In this document: positions 1-11,218 of the stretch, piece by piece
How the letters are laid out: the number at the start of each line of letters is the position of its first letter
Position numbering within the stretch: the stretch's first letter is position 1
Translations under genes and position numbers: made by a program
Assembly (NCBI GenBank): GCA_963931865.1
Contig: OZ007507.1
Span: 8,880,689-8,944,688, forward strand
DNA from: Axinella damicornis
Lineage: Eukaryota > Porifera > Demospongiae > Axinellida > Axinellidae
Length of the DNA: 64,000 nt
Direction of reading: 5' to 3'
The notes under the pieces: generated by a model
Told to the model about the DNA's origin: nothing
Seen by the model: only the letters and a program-made list of their open reading frames with translations
The model's database searches: none

Positions 1-81
1 TAGGTGAACCTTATTCATATGATATGAGACACATAGCCCGACCTGTGAAGCTGGTATTGGACTATTGCCTCATCCCTGCAG

Positions 82-3000
82 CACTAGCTGATGGTTGCTC
101 TGGTAGAGTGCTCTCCCCCGTGGAGGTGCTACAGTCCTTGGTAGCTCACCACTGGGCCATTGACTTCCAGCAGCAGGTGAGGATGGGAGAGAGGGGTGGG
201 TGAGGCACAAAGTGGATGAGTGCATTTTCTTTCTCTCAGGATGCACACGAGCTGTATCACGTGCTGCTGATGACACTGGAGGAGGAGATGGTTAGTTCTA
301 GTCTGTGATAAGGAAGGGTAGGTCTGGGAGAGGGCCTTTAGCATCCCTGCACTACACTGAGTTAACGTCTTGGATCTGAGATGTAGGTAGTAGATTAGTC
401 CCCAAACTGACCCCAGCGTGGATACTGGAAGCAATCTGCGCTGGGGTCTGGGACCAAGACTAGTAGTAGATATGAACTACATTCCTCTGGATCAGCCTCC
501 ATGGTAGTGTTCCTTTGTCTTCCTGAGTCCACAGACTGTTTTTGTGCTGAGGGCCTGGGGACGCAAGACTAGTTAGTACAGTTATACAGTCCCTGTTTGT
601 TGCAGGTCACATGTCCAAGCTTGCTTACCGATGCCACTTCACTGTTTGAGGTACACACAGTGATTAGTCTCTTGTCACCGCACTTCTATGATGCATGATG
701 TAATGATGCGCTCCTGAATGATGTGATGTTGTGGGCTACCATCGGATGTGATCTATAAAAACATTATGTTGCAGAATGAGCTTTCTCCACTCCAAGCCAC
801 AGCATCGACCAGAACAGGTTGGCCCACCCCTCTCTACTACATTATCTTGTGCTCTCCAACTTTGCATTATATTTTCCATGCAGGCTATGTGGCTGTACCT
901 GAGCGCCCCCTGGTGTGTCCCCTGCAAGGCCTGCTGACCAGTGAGCTACTATGCTGCCACTGCCACTACTTGGTGAGTCCAACCCTTCGTGTACGACACA
1001 CTGCATTTGCATACCACCCTTCCTTCTTAACAGTTTCCCAGCAAGTATGAATGTTTTGACAGTCTCTCCCTCTCCCTTTCACCAGCCTTAGCTCCAGTAA
1101 GTCTTGATGTGATAGAATGCAGTGTCGTGTATTATCACTGCGCTAGATGAGTTGGTATGTACATAATTATACACATCTCTTTCCAGCGTTCACTACAAAG
1201 TTGTCTCTTGGACTTCATAAAGTCTGAGGTGGTCTGTGATGTGGAGTGTCCACAGTGCTCAAGGGTAAATTAATTAAGACCCCTATTGTAAGAAGAATGG
1301 CCTGAGTAGGTTGTGCTGGTTGTCTTCTGCAGGAAGCAGGCAAGGGAGTAAGGAGGATGTTTGTCAAGCAACTCTGGCTTGGTCGACCCCCTGAGTGCCT
1401 CTGCATTCACTTTAAGAGGACAGTGCTGTTACCAGATGGAAGCCTCTGCAAGGATAGCACACACATTTCCTTCCCCCTCCAACTAGATGCTGGTGGTATG
1501 GTGAAGAGGAAGCTTGGGAAGTGAGTCCCTATAGTATACTCCAGCATTGTACCGTTATTGTCTCAGTTTGGAGAGGAATCCAAACTGAGTTGCGACAGAA
1601 AGCTTGGCTATATATTAGAGCTGTGACCAATAACCAATATATTGAATAATTGATCGATGTAGAGATCTTAACCAATATATTGGCGGTAAAATCGAGATAT
1701 CAATTATTGAAATCTGTTTAGTGAGCACAATAAAGCAAACATAAAATGGTCATATGCAACAGTTTAGCACTTCAAACTGGTAGCAAACCATCAAGTAACA
1801 GTACATACAACATATTTCTCCACCCAATAATCGGATAATTGGCAATTATTCAACCCACAATAATCGGCAATTATTCAACCCCCAATAATCAGTGTTGATT
1901 CCAGGACCAATATCACAGCACTACTATATATAAGTACACTCTACCAATACATAGCCTCGTACCCAGGGCTCGAGACACCCCAGCGTTTATCACTTGCAGC
2001 ACTTCTCTTGCAAGTGACAAATGCTGGGGTGAGGACTAGGTACAAGGTTACAATGTACTATTCGATTACATTTTTTGCCGGCAACTTTGTGGCTTTATAT
2101 CTCAGGAACTACGTATAACAGATATTAATCTGAAACAAGTTGCATTCCAACATTACAACACTACATGAAAAAAGTACGAACTCCTGGAATAGGAAAGCAA
2201 AATGCCCCAGGGTATTTGGACCTAGGAAATTAGACTCATGACTGCTCAAGCTTTTTGTGTCAAATTACTGAGAGACAGACGGGAGCCCAACCCTCAAAAA
2301 TTCTCTGGCACTACTAAGCAGTATAATTGCTAGGTCGTGATGTATATTTTTTAGCTATCTGCACAAAAACTTACCAGATCGAACATGCTCTGGGCACGCA
2401 TAATCTTCATTTCATGAATGCCTAAATTTCGTGATTTCTTTTTATGTTGCCCTACAAAATACACCAGCTAGGCTACCCATACAGCAAGTCAAAACACATG
2501 AGAAACAATTTCCGCTGTATAAGGCCTCATTAGTCTGCTGTTACATGTCATTGAGCATGAGTTTGTAACATGTATGCATTATCTCATTGTTTTTATGTAA
2601 ACAACCTGCCTCCAACTTGTAAGGAAGTCTATGTTGAGGCAACTGGGGACTTAGCCTCTGCCCCAGACCCAAACCAGCACGGATCCGCACTGGGGTTGGT
2701 TTGGGGCTGAGACTATAATTATACTGGGGACTAAGAAATTTATTGCAATGTGTAAATCAAGCTGACCTATTACAACTGTACCTACTGTACAGCTTCTTGA
2801 TGGTGAAGTGTTGCTGCTGCTGTGAATGCGATTTCTAATTATTACAGCTGCTGCAATCCTTTCACATGCCATTAGAGCTAGGTACAGTTGAGTCAATTTA
2901 CATCTTCACCAGATCCTTCTTTGTGTTAATGTGAAAGGTGTGGCCCCGAGATTATAGGTACAAGGCTATAGTAGCTAGCCTGGTTCCCAGGCCCTGCCCA

Positions 3001-3610
3001 GCCTTTCATCACTTGCAGTGAGAGCCAGGTATGTTTCCTCACGTGAGCATGATGTAATCGACAGAACGAAAAAGCAAAGTTTTGCATATTGTTCACCAAC
3101 TACACGTTCAACGCTTGGTGTATATGACAGTCGCCCACCGCTAGCCAGATACTTGTCATAAGTTACCTCGTACCTTTGCTCTTCTTGCTGTTCTGAGCCC
3201 CATGCAGTTTGCCCACGTTCAATTCTTCCTTTCTACCACCTTTCTACCCTTAATGTCACGCACGTGAGGAAACATACCAGGCCCTCCGCATTCACTGTGC
3301 AATCGAAAGCAGCGTGCGGGCCTGGGAACAAGGCTATGTAGTAGCTACACAATACACACACCTGAGTCTACGATGCATGACACTCCTCCCCCACCACAAC
3401 ACTCTCTTAAGCATGCAGTACCAGCTGGTGGCAGTGGTGGAACACCTTGGTGGAGTGTTCTCCGGCCACTACATTACCTACCGCCATCTACCGGGAGCCA
3501 AGCATGGACAGTGGGTTTACACCTCGGACACCAGTGTGTACAAAGCAACAGTACAAGAAGTCCTCAGGGCAAACGCATATATGCTCTTTTATAGGAGAAT
3601 TACTAGATGA
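82..3610 (+). CDS. USP30: USP30-like ubiquitin carboxyl-terminal hydrolase, 3' part
   Basis: Nine exons join in one frame: 82-176, 240-290, 606-650, 775-817, 884-972, 1034-1096, 1187-1264, 1333-1520 and 3412-3610 (TGA). They give about 282 residues; the N-terminal part with the catalytic Cys lies before the window. The sequence shows the USP box QQDAHEL across exons 1-2, a zinc-ribbon-like CCHC...CPQC pair in exons 5 and 7, the box ECLCIHFKR, and the His box HLGGVFSGHYITYRH in the last exon. The family removes ubiquitin from substrates; USP30 acts at the mitochondrial outer membrane against Parkin-driven mitophagy. After the His, WVYTSDTSV keeps a Ser where USP30 uses Ser as third triad residue (known for human USP30). 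The last acceptor at 3411 was chosen because it alone keeps frame. Intron 8 (1521-3411) carries two inverted-repeat elements. Confidence 0.88.
1952..2050. mobile_element. foldback element, TAGCCTCG-type ends
   Basis: The left end TAGCCTCGTACCCAGGG faces a degraded right end GGTACAAGGTTA. The inner arms (CCCCAGCGTTTATCACTTGC and its complement) pair. I see no clear target duplication, so this is probably an old member of the window-wide family. It lies in USP30 intron 8. Confidence 0.55.
2976..3336. mobile_element. inverted-repeat element with 9-bp target duplication
   Basis: The ends are TAGCCTGGTTCCCAGGC and GCCTGGGAACAAGGCTA. The flanks TATAGTAGC (2967-2975) and TGTAGTAGC (3337-3345) match at 8 of 9 bases. 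A second inverted pair (GTATGTTTCCTCACGTGAG and complement) lies inside. There is no coding sequence. Related interiors occur near 5040-5220 and 23060-23230. Confidence 0.8.
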
Positions 3611-3750
3611 CGTGAAGAGGCAATGTACATGTATTGTATGCAGACAGTTAGGTGTCACTTGCTGGATTGCTTATGTTTCCCCACTTGTCTTCTCATCTGC
3701 AAAAGCAAACAATAATTATAGTGAATATTTATGACACATTTTCACTGTAG

Positions 3751-6700
3751 CTAAGTGGTACCTTGCATCCACAAAGCAATGTTGTCTCGCAGAAGTTGCA
3801 TGATAAGGGTACTGTCTTTGTAGACTTCAGCAGTCAAGGTGTCCAGTTCTGCTATGGCATCTTCAAAGGCAGCTTTTGCCAGACGACACGCACTCTCAGG
3901 GGAGCGAAGAATTTCATAGTAGAATACGGAGAAGTTCAATGCCAGTCCCAGCCGGATGGGGTGTGTTGGGATAAGGTTTGCCTTCGCAATACTAGATGCC
4001 TCTTTGTAGGCATCCAGAGAGTTTTCTGTTGCTAGTCTCTGGCCTTCCCCTGTGACAACTTCAGCCATATATCGATAATAGTCACCTTTCCTGTAGGACA
4101 TTGAAAAGTAAAACGGTGTTGTGATGTACCCGTGTCCACTGCAAACAGCATTTGTTGCAGAGTTATGTACTACTGCAAACAAGCAGAAGAGCATGTACAA
4201 AGTAGTAACACCTAATATTATTAAACCACCAACATAACTGCTCATTTGGCTGCTACAGCGTGCATTGGGTTTTAATTCTGAATTGTATTTAAGTAATATT
4301 TAGATACCACTTTGCAGTGCATTATGGGTTTTAGTGCACAAGGGCAATCTAGTTAACAGTCGAGGATGAGATAATGCACGAGCCGAAGGCGAGTGCATTA
4401 TCCGCCTGAGATCGTTACGGGCTTTTGCCCGAGTGCAAAAGCCCGTAATGCACGTACTGCAAACTGGTATCTAAACTACTTAGTGCAACTCACTGACTAG
4501 TCTCGTGCCCAGCCCCATCTACGCGCGCCCCCGTGAACGTCTGGGAACGAGACTACTCACTGACCCGAGACAGCCTTTGATCTTTGAAAAGTGTGCACTA
4601 TCTAGATAATGCACACTAAAGTGTGCATTAAGCAATTTAATGCTCCGTCATGTGATCGATTCTGAGGTGTCTGATACGTTGAGGGTCACGTGAGTATAGC
4701 ACTAAGCCTATAAAGTTAATTGTATACTTTAGTGATTATTGTCATTGTGCGTATGCATGTGTTTTTTCTGTGGATGGGCAGATCTGGGCCTCAAACCACA
4801 CCTAATTAACGAGCTCGTAATAGTCTAGTTAATTAATAAAACCTGTACACCGACACACTGATATCAAGTTCTGAGTATCAGAATCCTGTGATCAACTGGA
4901 TGGATACTATTATTTCCTGGTGCTGTTTCTTCTGTCACAGATACTCTCATTGATCCAAATAAGCATAGCTGGGTCGTATATAGATACTTTAGCCATATTT
5001 TTGCCCTCATTGCTTATCATTGCAGGGCAACATTAGCCTCCTTCCCAGGCCCCCGCCCAGCTTGTTCGTCACTTGCAGTAAGTAAAAGTGGGGAGAGCCA
5101 CGTATGTTTCCTCACATGAGCATGATATCGATGTAATCAATCGTAATGAAAAAGCAAAGTTTCCAACCAACTACAAGTTCAACACTTGGTATATATGACA
5201 GTCGCTGTCTTGTGAAACAGGTTTCATATCACCAGTCTGGTGGAACAGGGTGATATATATACATGTACCTACGAACAGTGCACTCTGATAAACACTTCAC
5301 GGTAAGTACTACTTATGTACCAAGCCAGGATGTTCTGGGGGCAGCAAACAACAGATAGAGGCAGCAAATTATTCAGTGTTGATGGGATTAAAGAATTTTT
5401 CTGTACGTCTCAACGCAAGCTACTGCTACTGTTCTTTCTCAGTATCAAGGCAGGCCCAGTCTGGAGGGGGCTACGTCGAGTTTATGTAAGTACGCTTCGC
5501 AAATAGCCGGATACGGAGTTAACAGTGTTATCGCAAGGCCAATTTTCCTGTTTTATACATGTTGCAGGGGAGAACCACGTGAGACGTTCGTCCGATGCCA
5601 TATGACTTCATAGCCCCTTCGAGTAAACAGTGGAAGAGCTGCCTGCAAAGAGTATTCCGTTCAGCTGATTTTTGAGATGTACAGAAAAAAGTGTCATATT
5701 TCGCCAAGATTTGCAGCTGGCATTGTCACGGTATGAAGTACGAATAACATAGCACTCAACTAGACAAGCTGTCAATGGATGCCCAACAGCCTTGGAAGAA
5801 GAAAGGTGGCACACATCATGGATGGCTGCTGCTGGCACACTCAAGAGCGGTGATTCGGAACCACACCTCCAATTATTGCATGGTCACACGTATCACTGCT
5901 TGCTCACCACCTTAACAATACACATTTCATGCACTCTAAAAGGTTAACAAACAAGAAAGCAAAAAGTTTTCTCCAAAAACTAATGATTTAATGATGGGCC
6001 AAAAAGCAAGGACCGGATTGCACATCCTCAGTCCCATCCCATCCCTAAGTACAATTTTGGAATGGGACCGGACTGAGGTTGTGCAACCCCTTGTCTATTT
6101 GGTTTTTCATCACAGTTCTTATGATTGCCTATCAGACTCACATCTTGTGATAGAGGACTTTGGCTTCCTGGCTGGTCGTGGCTGGCAGGAGGTGTCCGTC
6201 CAGCAACTGTAAAAGGTCCATACAAATGGCCTCAAGCTCTCTCTCAATCTCTGAACGATAGCTCTGTACCAGCTGCCGTTTCTCAGCCTTTCCCTCCATC
6301 TTCTGCTCTATACAGTTCACACTACGCCAGGCAGCCCTCCTGGAATATATCACGTTCTTGTAGCCCACTGATAGTAAGTTTCGTTCCTCTACCGTCAGTT
6401 CTATATTGAGCATTGCCACACGCTTCATTGCCTGCACCATCTCTGCAAGGGGAGGGACTAGTACTGTTAATGTCTTGCACCCACACAATAATGTTAGGCT
6501 TGTAAGACTGGTGGTGTCCTTCAGTTGTCAGAACGGAACAGCCATATAAGTCCTCACTGTAGTGTCTGACATAATCTCCAACAGTAAGGGTACTGGAACG
6601 TAGGGTAGCCAGCCCAGCTTTTCGTCATTTGTACTGCAAGTGACGAAAAGCTGGGTGGTGCCTGGGCAATAGACGTCATGGCTGCACAATCTTCCGTATT

Positions 6701-7243
6701 CTCAATCGTGTCATGAGTGGCAAGAAGAGTTAGCATACCTGCTAAGTTCGGGCTGATCCCTGGGCAGATTGTGAACAGACAAAAGTCCATTTTCTTGCCA
6801 TACTAGCAGTTATTCTTGCCACTCAAAATGCCTGCTGGCGTCATATGCATTAAATTTTAGCTGCCTGCAGCACATGCACTCAGGATACTCCCCAATTGCA
6901 AGCGAAGGTTATAAAGAAGAAAAAGTACTCAACTTGTGACGTAATAATTGCATAAGGTCTATACGCCATACTCTTGCCTTGTACCAACTTTTCTTGGTCC
7001 CATATGCATTGTACGTCTTCGTACAAAATTAATGTATGTAAACCTATAAACATGTACTACACCCTGTGTACATACAGCACAGCTATATCCTGCGACAAAC
7101 TATCTATCCATCTGTCTATCGTACTCAACCTGTTGAATTTCGCAGGGCAAGATCTATGTAAAGCTTCAACTGTATATACCGTCGTATCTCTCGGCTTGTT
7201 CGGCTAGCTTAGCCTGGTAGACATTTACTTCTCTGTCTGCCAT
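3751..7243 (-). CDS. 14-3-3 protein
   Basis: Three exons on the minus strand: 7243-7180 (ATG), 6442-6142 and 4090-3751 (stop), all GT-AG and in phase, giving 234 residues. 14-3-3 proteins are cytosolic dimeric adaptors that bind phosphoserine/threonine motifs in signalling partners. Exon 1 gives the N-terminal helix ending [10 protein letters not shown]; exon 2 begins EMVQAMK and holds [19 protein letters not shown] with the Lys and Arg of the binding groove; exon 3 has [10 protein letters not shown] with the Arg-Tyr pair, the signature region [10 protein letters not shown], and [14 protein letters not shown]. The C-terminus stops soon after [10 protein letters not shown] and is shorter than the usual acidic tail. 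A possible donor (AAG before GTACC, near 3757) could add a last exon, which I did not find. Isoform class cannot be assigned. Confidence 0.93.
4299..4475. repeat. MITE-like inverted repeat in a 14-3-3 intron
   Basis: The ends TTTAGATACCA and TGGTATCTAAA are inverted, followed inward by GCAGTGCATTA and TAATGCACGTACTGC. An internal palindrome (GCTTTTGCCCGAGTGCAAAAGC) sits near the right end. No coding content; no clear target duplication. Confidence 0.55.
4498..4555. mobile_element. 58-bp inverted-repeat element, 9-bp target duplication
   Basis: Ends are TAGTCTCGTGCCCAG and CTGGGAACGAGACTA. Both flanks read CTCACTGAC (4489-4497 and 4556-4564), an exact 9-bp duplication. The element is non-coding and sits in 14-3-3 intron 2. 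Confidence 0.85.
6600..6668. repeat. short foldback repeat in 14-3-3 intron 1
   Basis: The arms AGCCCAGCTTTTCGTCA and TGACGAAAAGCTGGGT are inverted around a short spacer. The arm sequence matches the interior of the element at 19783-19867, so it is a decayed relative. No target duplication is visible. Confidence 0.45.
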
Positions 7244-7536
7244 CGCTCTGTACTGTCTGTAGGCGGGCTCTTGCAGGGTAGGTGATTCCAATAAGCGCCG
7301 CCGTCCCATGCGACGAGTGCAAGCTTACGGAGGTTCGTATTCGGTAGTATCCATTAGGAAATCGAAAGTCAGACGGCTTCGAGAATAAAGTCCTAACCTC
7401 GCCCTCATCATATCATGACATGTGCACCCACTGAAGAATAATCATGCGGCTGCATGGCCTGTACACGTATATTCATGTAGTTGGCAAAGTAATGTAGAGA
7501 ATGAGGTTTGTATATTATGGCCTGACTCCAGTATAT

Positions 7537-8715
7537 ACAAGTAATAAAAAACATTAAAATGTAGCAGGATGTAGGGATACCAGAACGGCAAAAAGTAAGG
7601 AAACAAGAGGGATGATCGAACATAACAGTGAAGTATACAATCACCCCTACAGAGATCTTCTTCCATGTACAATGAAAAAAGATATGTAGGGGTGATTGTA
7701 TACTTCACTGTTATGTTCGATCATCCCTCTTGTTTCCTTACTTTTTGCCGTTCTGGTATCCCTACATCCTGCTACATTTTAATGTTTTTTATTACTTGTT
7801 TATGTAATTTTTTTTGGCAGCAGGCGCATGTTTGAGCTGAAGTTTGCTGCAGAAGTCAGTGACCTCACAGGCAACTGGGCAGTAGTCCTTGCCTTGATAT
7901 ATGGACTATATTACTCAAGTATTACACTTCCAGCATTGGCTGAAGAATCAGGCCCGGGCATCTCAAGCCCTAGATGGATGACAAAGCCCCTGAGTTCTCC
8001 CTGTCTGAAGACCATGGCATACTAGGCAGTTTATAGTAGGGACATTCATGTGGGTGTTGAGAGTTGAGATAGGCATTCACCCTGCTCACAGAATACAGTA
8101 TAGGTAGCAATATAAGCTTAGCTAAATCATGCGTAGACTCTACAGGCTCAGTCTTATAAAGAGTGCCTCGTTTGACAACACATCGGTCAACGCAGCGCAG
8201 CTTCGCCACTGTTTCTAATTCAGCGATCTTGAGTAATAATTACGTATCGTTGCTGTGATTGTTTAAGTGCGCATGCGTACAAACGTGAAAATGGCGTGAC
8301 AAACGAAGCCATAGTTATTGAGTGGGCAGCTGCAGCCGCCTGGTGAAGACTTGGAGGTAGCGAAAAAGCGATGGAACGTTGCACTGCTCGGTTGAAAATG
8401 CTACTGTTTTGTGCGAAAACCATCGTGACAGATTGAGGCAACGTTGAGCTAAGTTGTCTGAAGAAAGAAGAAGAAGAAGAAGAAGAAGAAAGAAAAACAA
8501 TTTGCCCGTTTTGCGAGTGCCTGGTGTGGTACTTTCGCGACGGGTTTTCGCGATGCGAGGAGTCTTGTTGGTCATGAAAACACTCGAAGATGAACGGTAT
8601 GTGGTTATAAAGGCTTATAAGTGTACCGTTTCTGGGATTTGGAGAGATTTTTTTGTATTGGCATGTATTGCGTGTACGTCGTATCCCTACATATAGACTC
8701 TACCGAGTCTATGAT
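7537..8715 (+). repeat. dispersed repeat A, copy 1, beginning with a long hairpin
   Basis: Bases 7537-7799 form two near-perfect arms of about 115 bp around a spacer of about 33 bp. The rest, to about 8715, includes a GAA-rich tract near 8461-8492. The whole unit recurs at 26885-28692, and its part 8020-8140 recurs at 31061-31213. No intact gene is seen; short reading frames inside differ between copies and are not credible. Confidence 0.8.
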
Positions 8716-8751
8716 AGCTATAGACACTGCACACACTGCAAGAGCTTCAGT

Positions 8752-9314
8752 CAACTGATGAATACGAAAAAGTTAGCATTGAGGTGAAGGTGATAAAGAT
8801 CACCATACCAGAAACAGTTGGCACGGGGAAAAGAAAGCAGGACGTGATAGTGGCTGATCTGTGATGGCACTGCAACTGGGAAAGTGACCCTGTGGGAGGA
8901 ACACATTGGAGATCTGGAGGAGAATGCCAGTTACAAGCTGCAGAACTTCATGGTGCGTGAACGGAATGCAACCAAGAATGATGAGGGAATGCACAATTGT
9001 CCATATAGCTACATGACATCGGGGAGGTGAAAGAGGCACACGGCGATCCAGACAACCTTCATGAGATCAAACACGCTCAAATCATTGGAGTGTCTCATGA
9101 TCAACTGGACAAGCACAAGGCTTGCCTAAGATGCAAGGCTCGCATAGAGCCTTCAACCAAAGGTTTCGGAAGGTGCTCGAAACCTGAGTGTGCGATGCTC
9201 CAACGATATTGTTGTGCAGACCAGATATGTGTAACGTTGCTTGTTATGGCAAATGAAAAAGTTCTGTCACTGTCAGCTTTTGGCAAACTTGTTACAGACT
9301 TGGCAAAAAGGTGA
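8752..9314 (+). pseudogene. RPA70-like OB-fold / zinc-ribbon protein, broken
   Basis: Translation gives an OB-fold-like stretch (IEVKVIKITIPETVG, then VIVAD, GTATGKVTLWEEHIGDL and SYKLQNFMVRE), then a C-terminal segment from about 9030 with KACLRCKARIEP...GRCSKPECAM, a CxxC-like zinc ribbon, and a final SAFGKLVTDLA. This order resembles the DNA-binding C-terminal part of replication protein A large subunit and its multi-copy relatives. The frame changes near 8862 and 8985-9020 and a TGA lies between, so it is not an intact gene. There is no start codon or splice site I would trust. It directly follows dispersed repeat A, which suggests origin from a mobile element, but that is inference. Confidence 0.6.
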
Positions 9315-9413
9315 CCGAATAATACTGAAGTTAATGAAGGTGTGTTGTTGAAGTTGCCAGCGCTGAAAACTGTTGAACACAATGACAGAAATATCACCAC
9401 TAACTTTTCTTGA

Positions 9414-9670
9414 TCATCCAATCCTGATCGCTTATTCTTGTTGTTTATCCAATCTTGATCGCTTATTCTTGTTGTCTATCCAATCTTGATCGCTTGTTTA
9501 TCCAATCTTGATTGCTTACACTATCATTCATACTTCATTCATTGATTTGTCCAGTGTTCCGATCACTTGATTATTTGATTCTTGCCAATCTTGATTGCTT
9601 ATTCTTGTTGTCTTTCAAATCTTGATTGTTTACACCATCATTCGTACTTCGATTCGAGTTGTCCAGTGTT
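9414..9670. repeat. tandem repeat, about 31-bp units
   Basis: Units based on CCAATCTTGATCGCTTATTC repeat between 9418 and 9510. A longer unit, including TCCAGTGTTCC, then recurs once from about 9590. The sequence is AT-rich and non-coding. Confidence 0.7.
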
Positions 9671-9699
9671 CCTGATACACTATTCCAGATTGACCCTTT

Positions 9700-10680
9700 G
9701 TTGTCATTTTTGATTCACTGCATGAAACATAATAGTGGCTAGTGCACCATGAACATACTTCCTCGTCGGTGGCGACACTGACAGAGACGGAGACAGCTCG
9801 TGGACCTACATGACCACGTACCCCTGATGACCACCATGGCCGGGCCGGGGTGACGTTGCTGCTAGCTAGACCACTTCTAGCTATAGCTACTGTAGCTATT
9901 AACACTAACCTGACTCACAGTTGCTGTGATGTGCACAAGACTGGAGTGTATGTTTTAAGAGTGCCATAATTTCTGTGCTCATTGCCTGGTCACATTCTGA
10001 TGACAATGATGTGAATGCAACAGACTCTGCTCCTGCATGTCCTGCACGCACATGCACTTTGCTCAGGCTCGCCCTCCAATGTCCTGCATTCCACTAGATA
10101 CCATGCATGATGCATGCATAAATTGGTTAGTTAGTCATCAATTAGCGAACCTGAAAGTCACCATGCAGCTGACTCCACTTGGGTCATGCTGCCTACATAT
10201 CATCATTCAAGTTTTGCCGCCGGACATACCGTCCTACAGACGGCAATACTACTATCAACTGACAGACTGGCCTAATGCATGTTTGGCAGTTCTCATTAGT
10301 ACATTGCTATTCCCTCCACATGCAGGTGTATACATCGCTATTCCCCCCACATGCATGGTGGGCTATAGAGTCTACTTGGCTAATAGCATAATGCTTTGTC
10401 GGTTGCAAGAAAACAGCAATGAAATGAAAATTGACAACATAGTTCATGTCCAGTCATCTTCAGGCGGATTGGCGATGAGCCACGTCCATGTCACATTGGT
10501 TGAGTGAGTGTGACTAAGTGATATCACTATCAAGTTTTATTTCCAGTTCAGTCTTGCTAATCTGTTGGCAGAAAATTATTATAACTGAATCTTGTAAGTG
10601 CACAACCATCCCTCCCCAGGGCTAGTCCAAATGGTCCAACCCTCACTTTGTAGACACTTTATCTAGCCGCCTCGGTAACC
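9700..10680. other. no recognisable gene
   Basis: An open frame covers 10037-10507 on the plus strand, but its translation has no family-like motif, no flanking splice sites I would trust, and uneven composition. I treat the stretch as intergenic. It should contain, or be skipped by, the missing last exon of DDX55, which I could not find here. Confidence 0.4.
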
Positions 10681-10946
10681 CAAGGAGTGGTCACTCTAAT
10701 ACGCGCTGTATTTACAGCTAGCTGCAACTGGGGTCACAGCCTATGACCATCAAAACTGCCTGTGATCACGTGACCACGCTGCTAAACTGCCAGTGACCCT
10801 AGGCCCTGTGACCGTCACAAAAATCCACCGTGAGGGTGACTTTTGTAGTATACGGAAAAATACAGTAAGCCACACCCATGCTACACCTACTTCCACCGTA
10901 TACAGGGTCACAATCAACTCTAATTAGTATGGGTGACCACCCCTTG
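10681..10946. mobile_element. MITE with CAAGG...CCTTG ends
   Basis: Ends are CAAGGAGTGGTCACTCTAAT and ATTAGTATGGGTGACCACC followed by CCTTG. Both flanks read GTAACC (10675-10680 and 10947-10952). The interior is rich in GGTCAC motifs. The related 689-bp element at 28772-29460 has the same termini. No coding content. Confidence 0.75.
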
Positions 10947-11008
10947 GTAACCTCTAACTTCTAGCGATGCCACTACCATCACTCAGCGTACCATATCACT
11001 AAGCATAC

Positions 11009-11170
11009 CTTCCCTGCTTTGAACTTCTTCAGCAGCCGGGCCTCCCGGGATAGCTCCTCTAGCTCTCGATCTGATAACTCCTGTGTGTGTGTCTGCAAAG
11101 AGAAGGGTGGTGATTGAGTAGTAGGATGGACAGCTTGAGCAGTGTTATAGAGAGATACCAGCACCATGTG

Positions 11171-11218
<48 letters not shown>

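Noticed and set aside
3419..3610. Start of the last USP30 exon at 3419 (TACCAG)
   Set aside because: It breaks phase with the exon ending 1520; the acceptor at 3411 keeps frame.
10037..10507. 156-codon open frame on the plus strand
   Set aside because: No family motif, no splice or promoter support, and composition unlike the real exons here.
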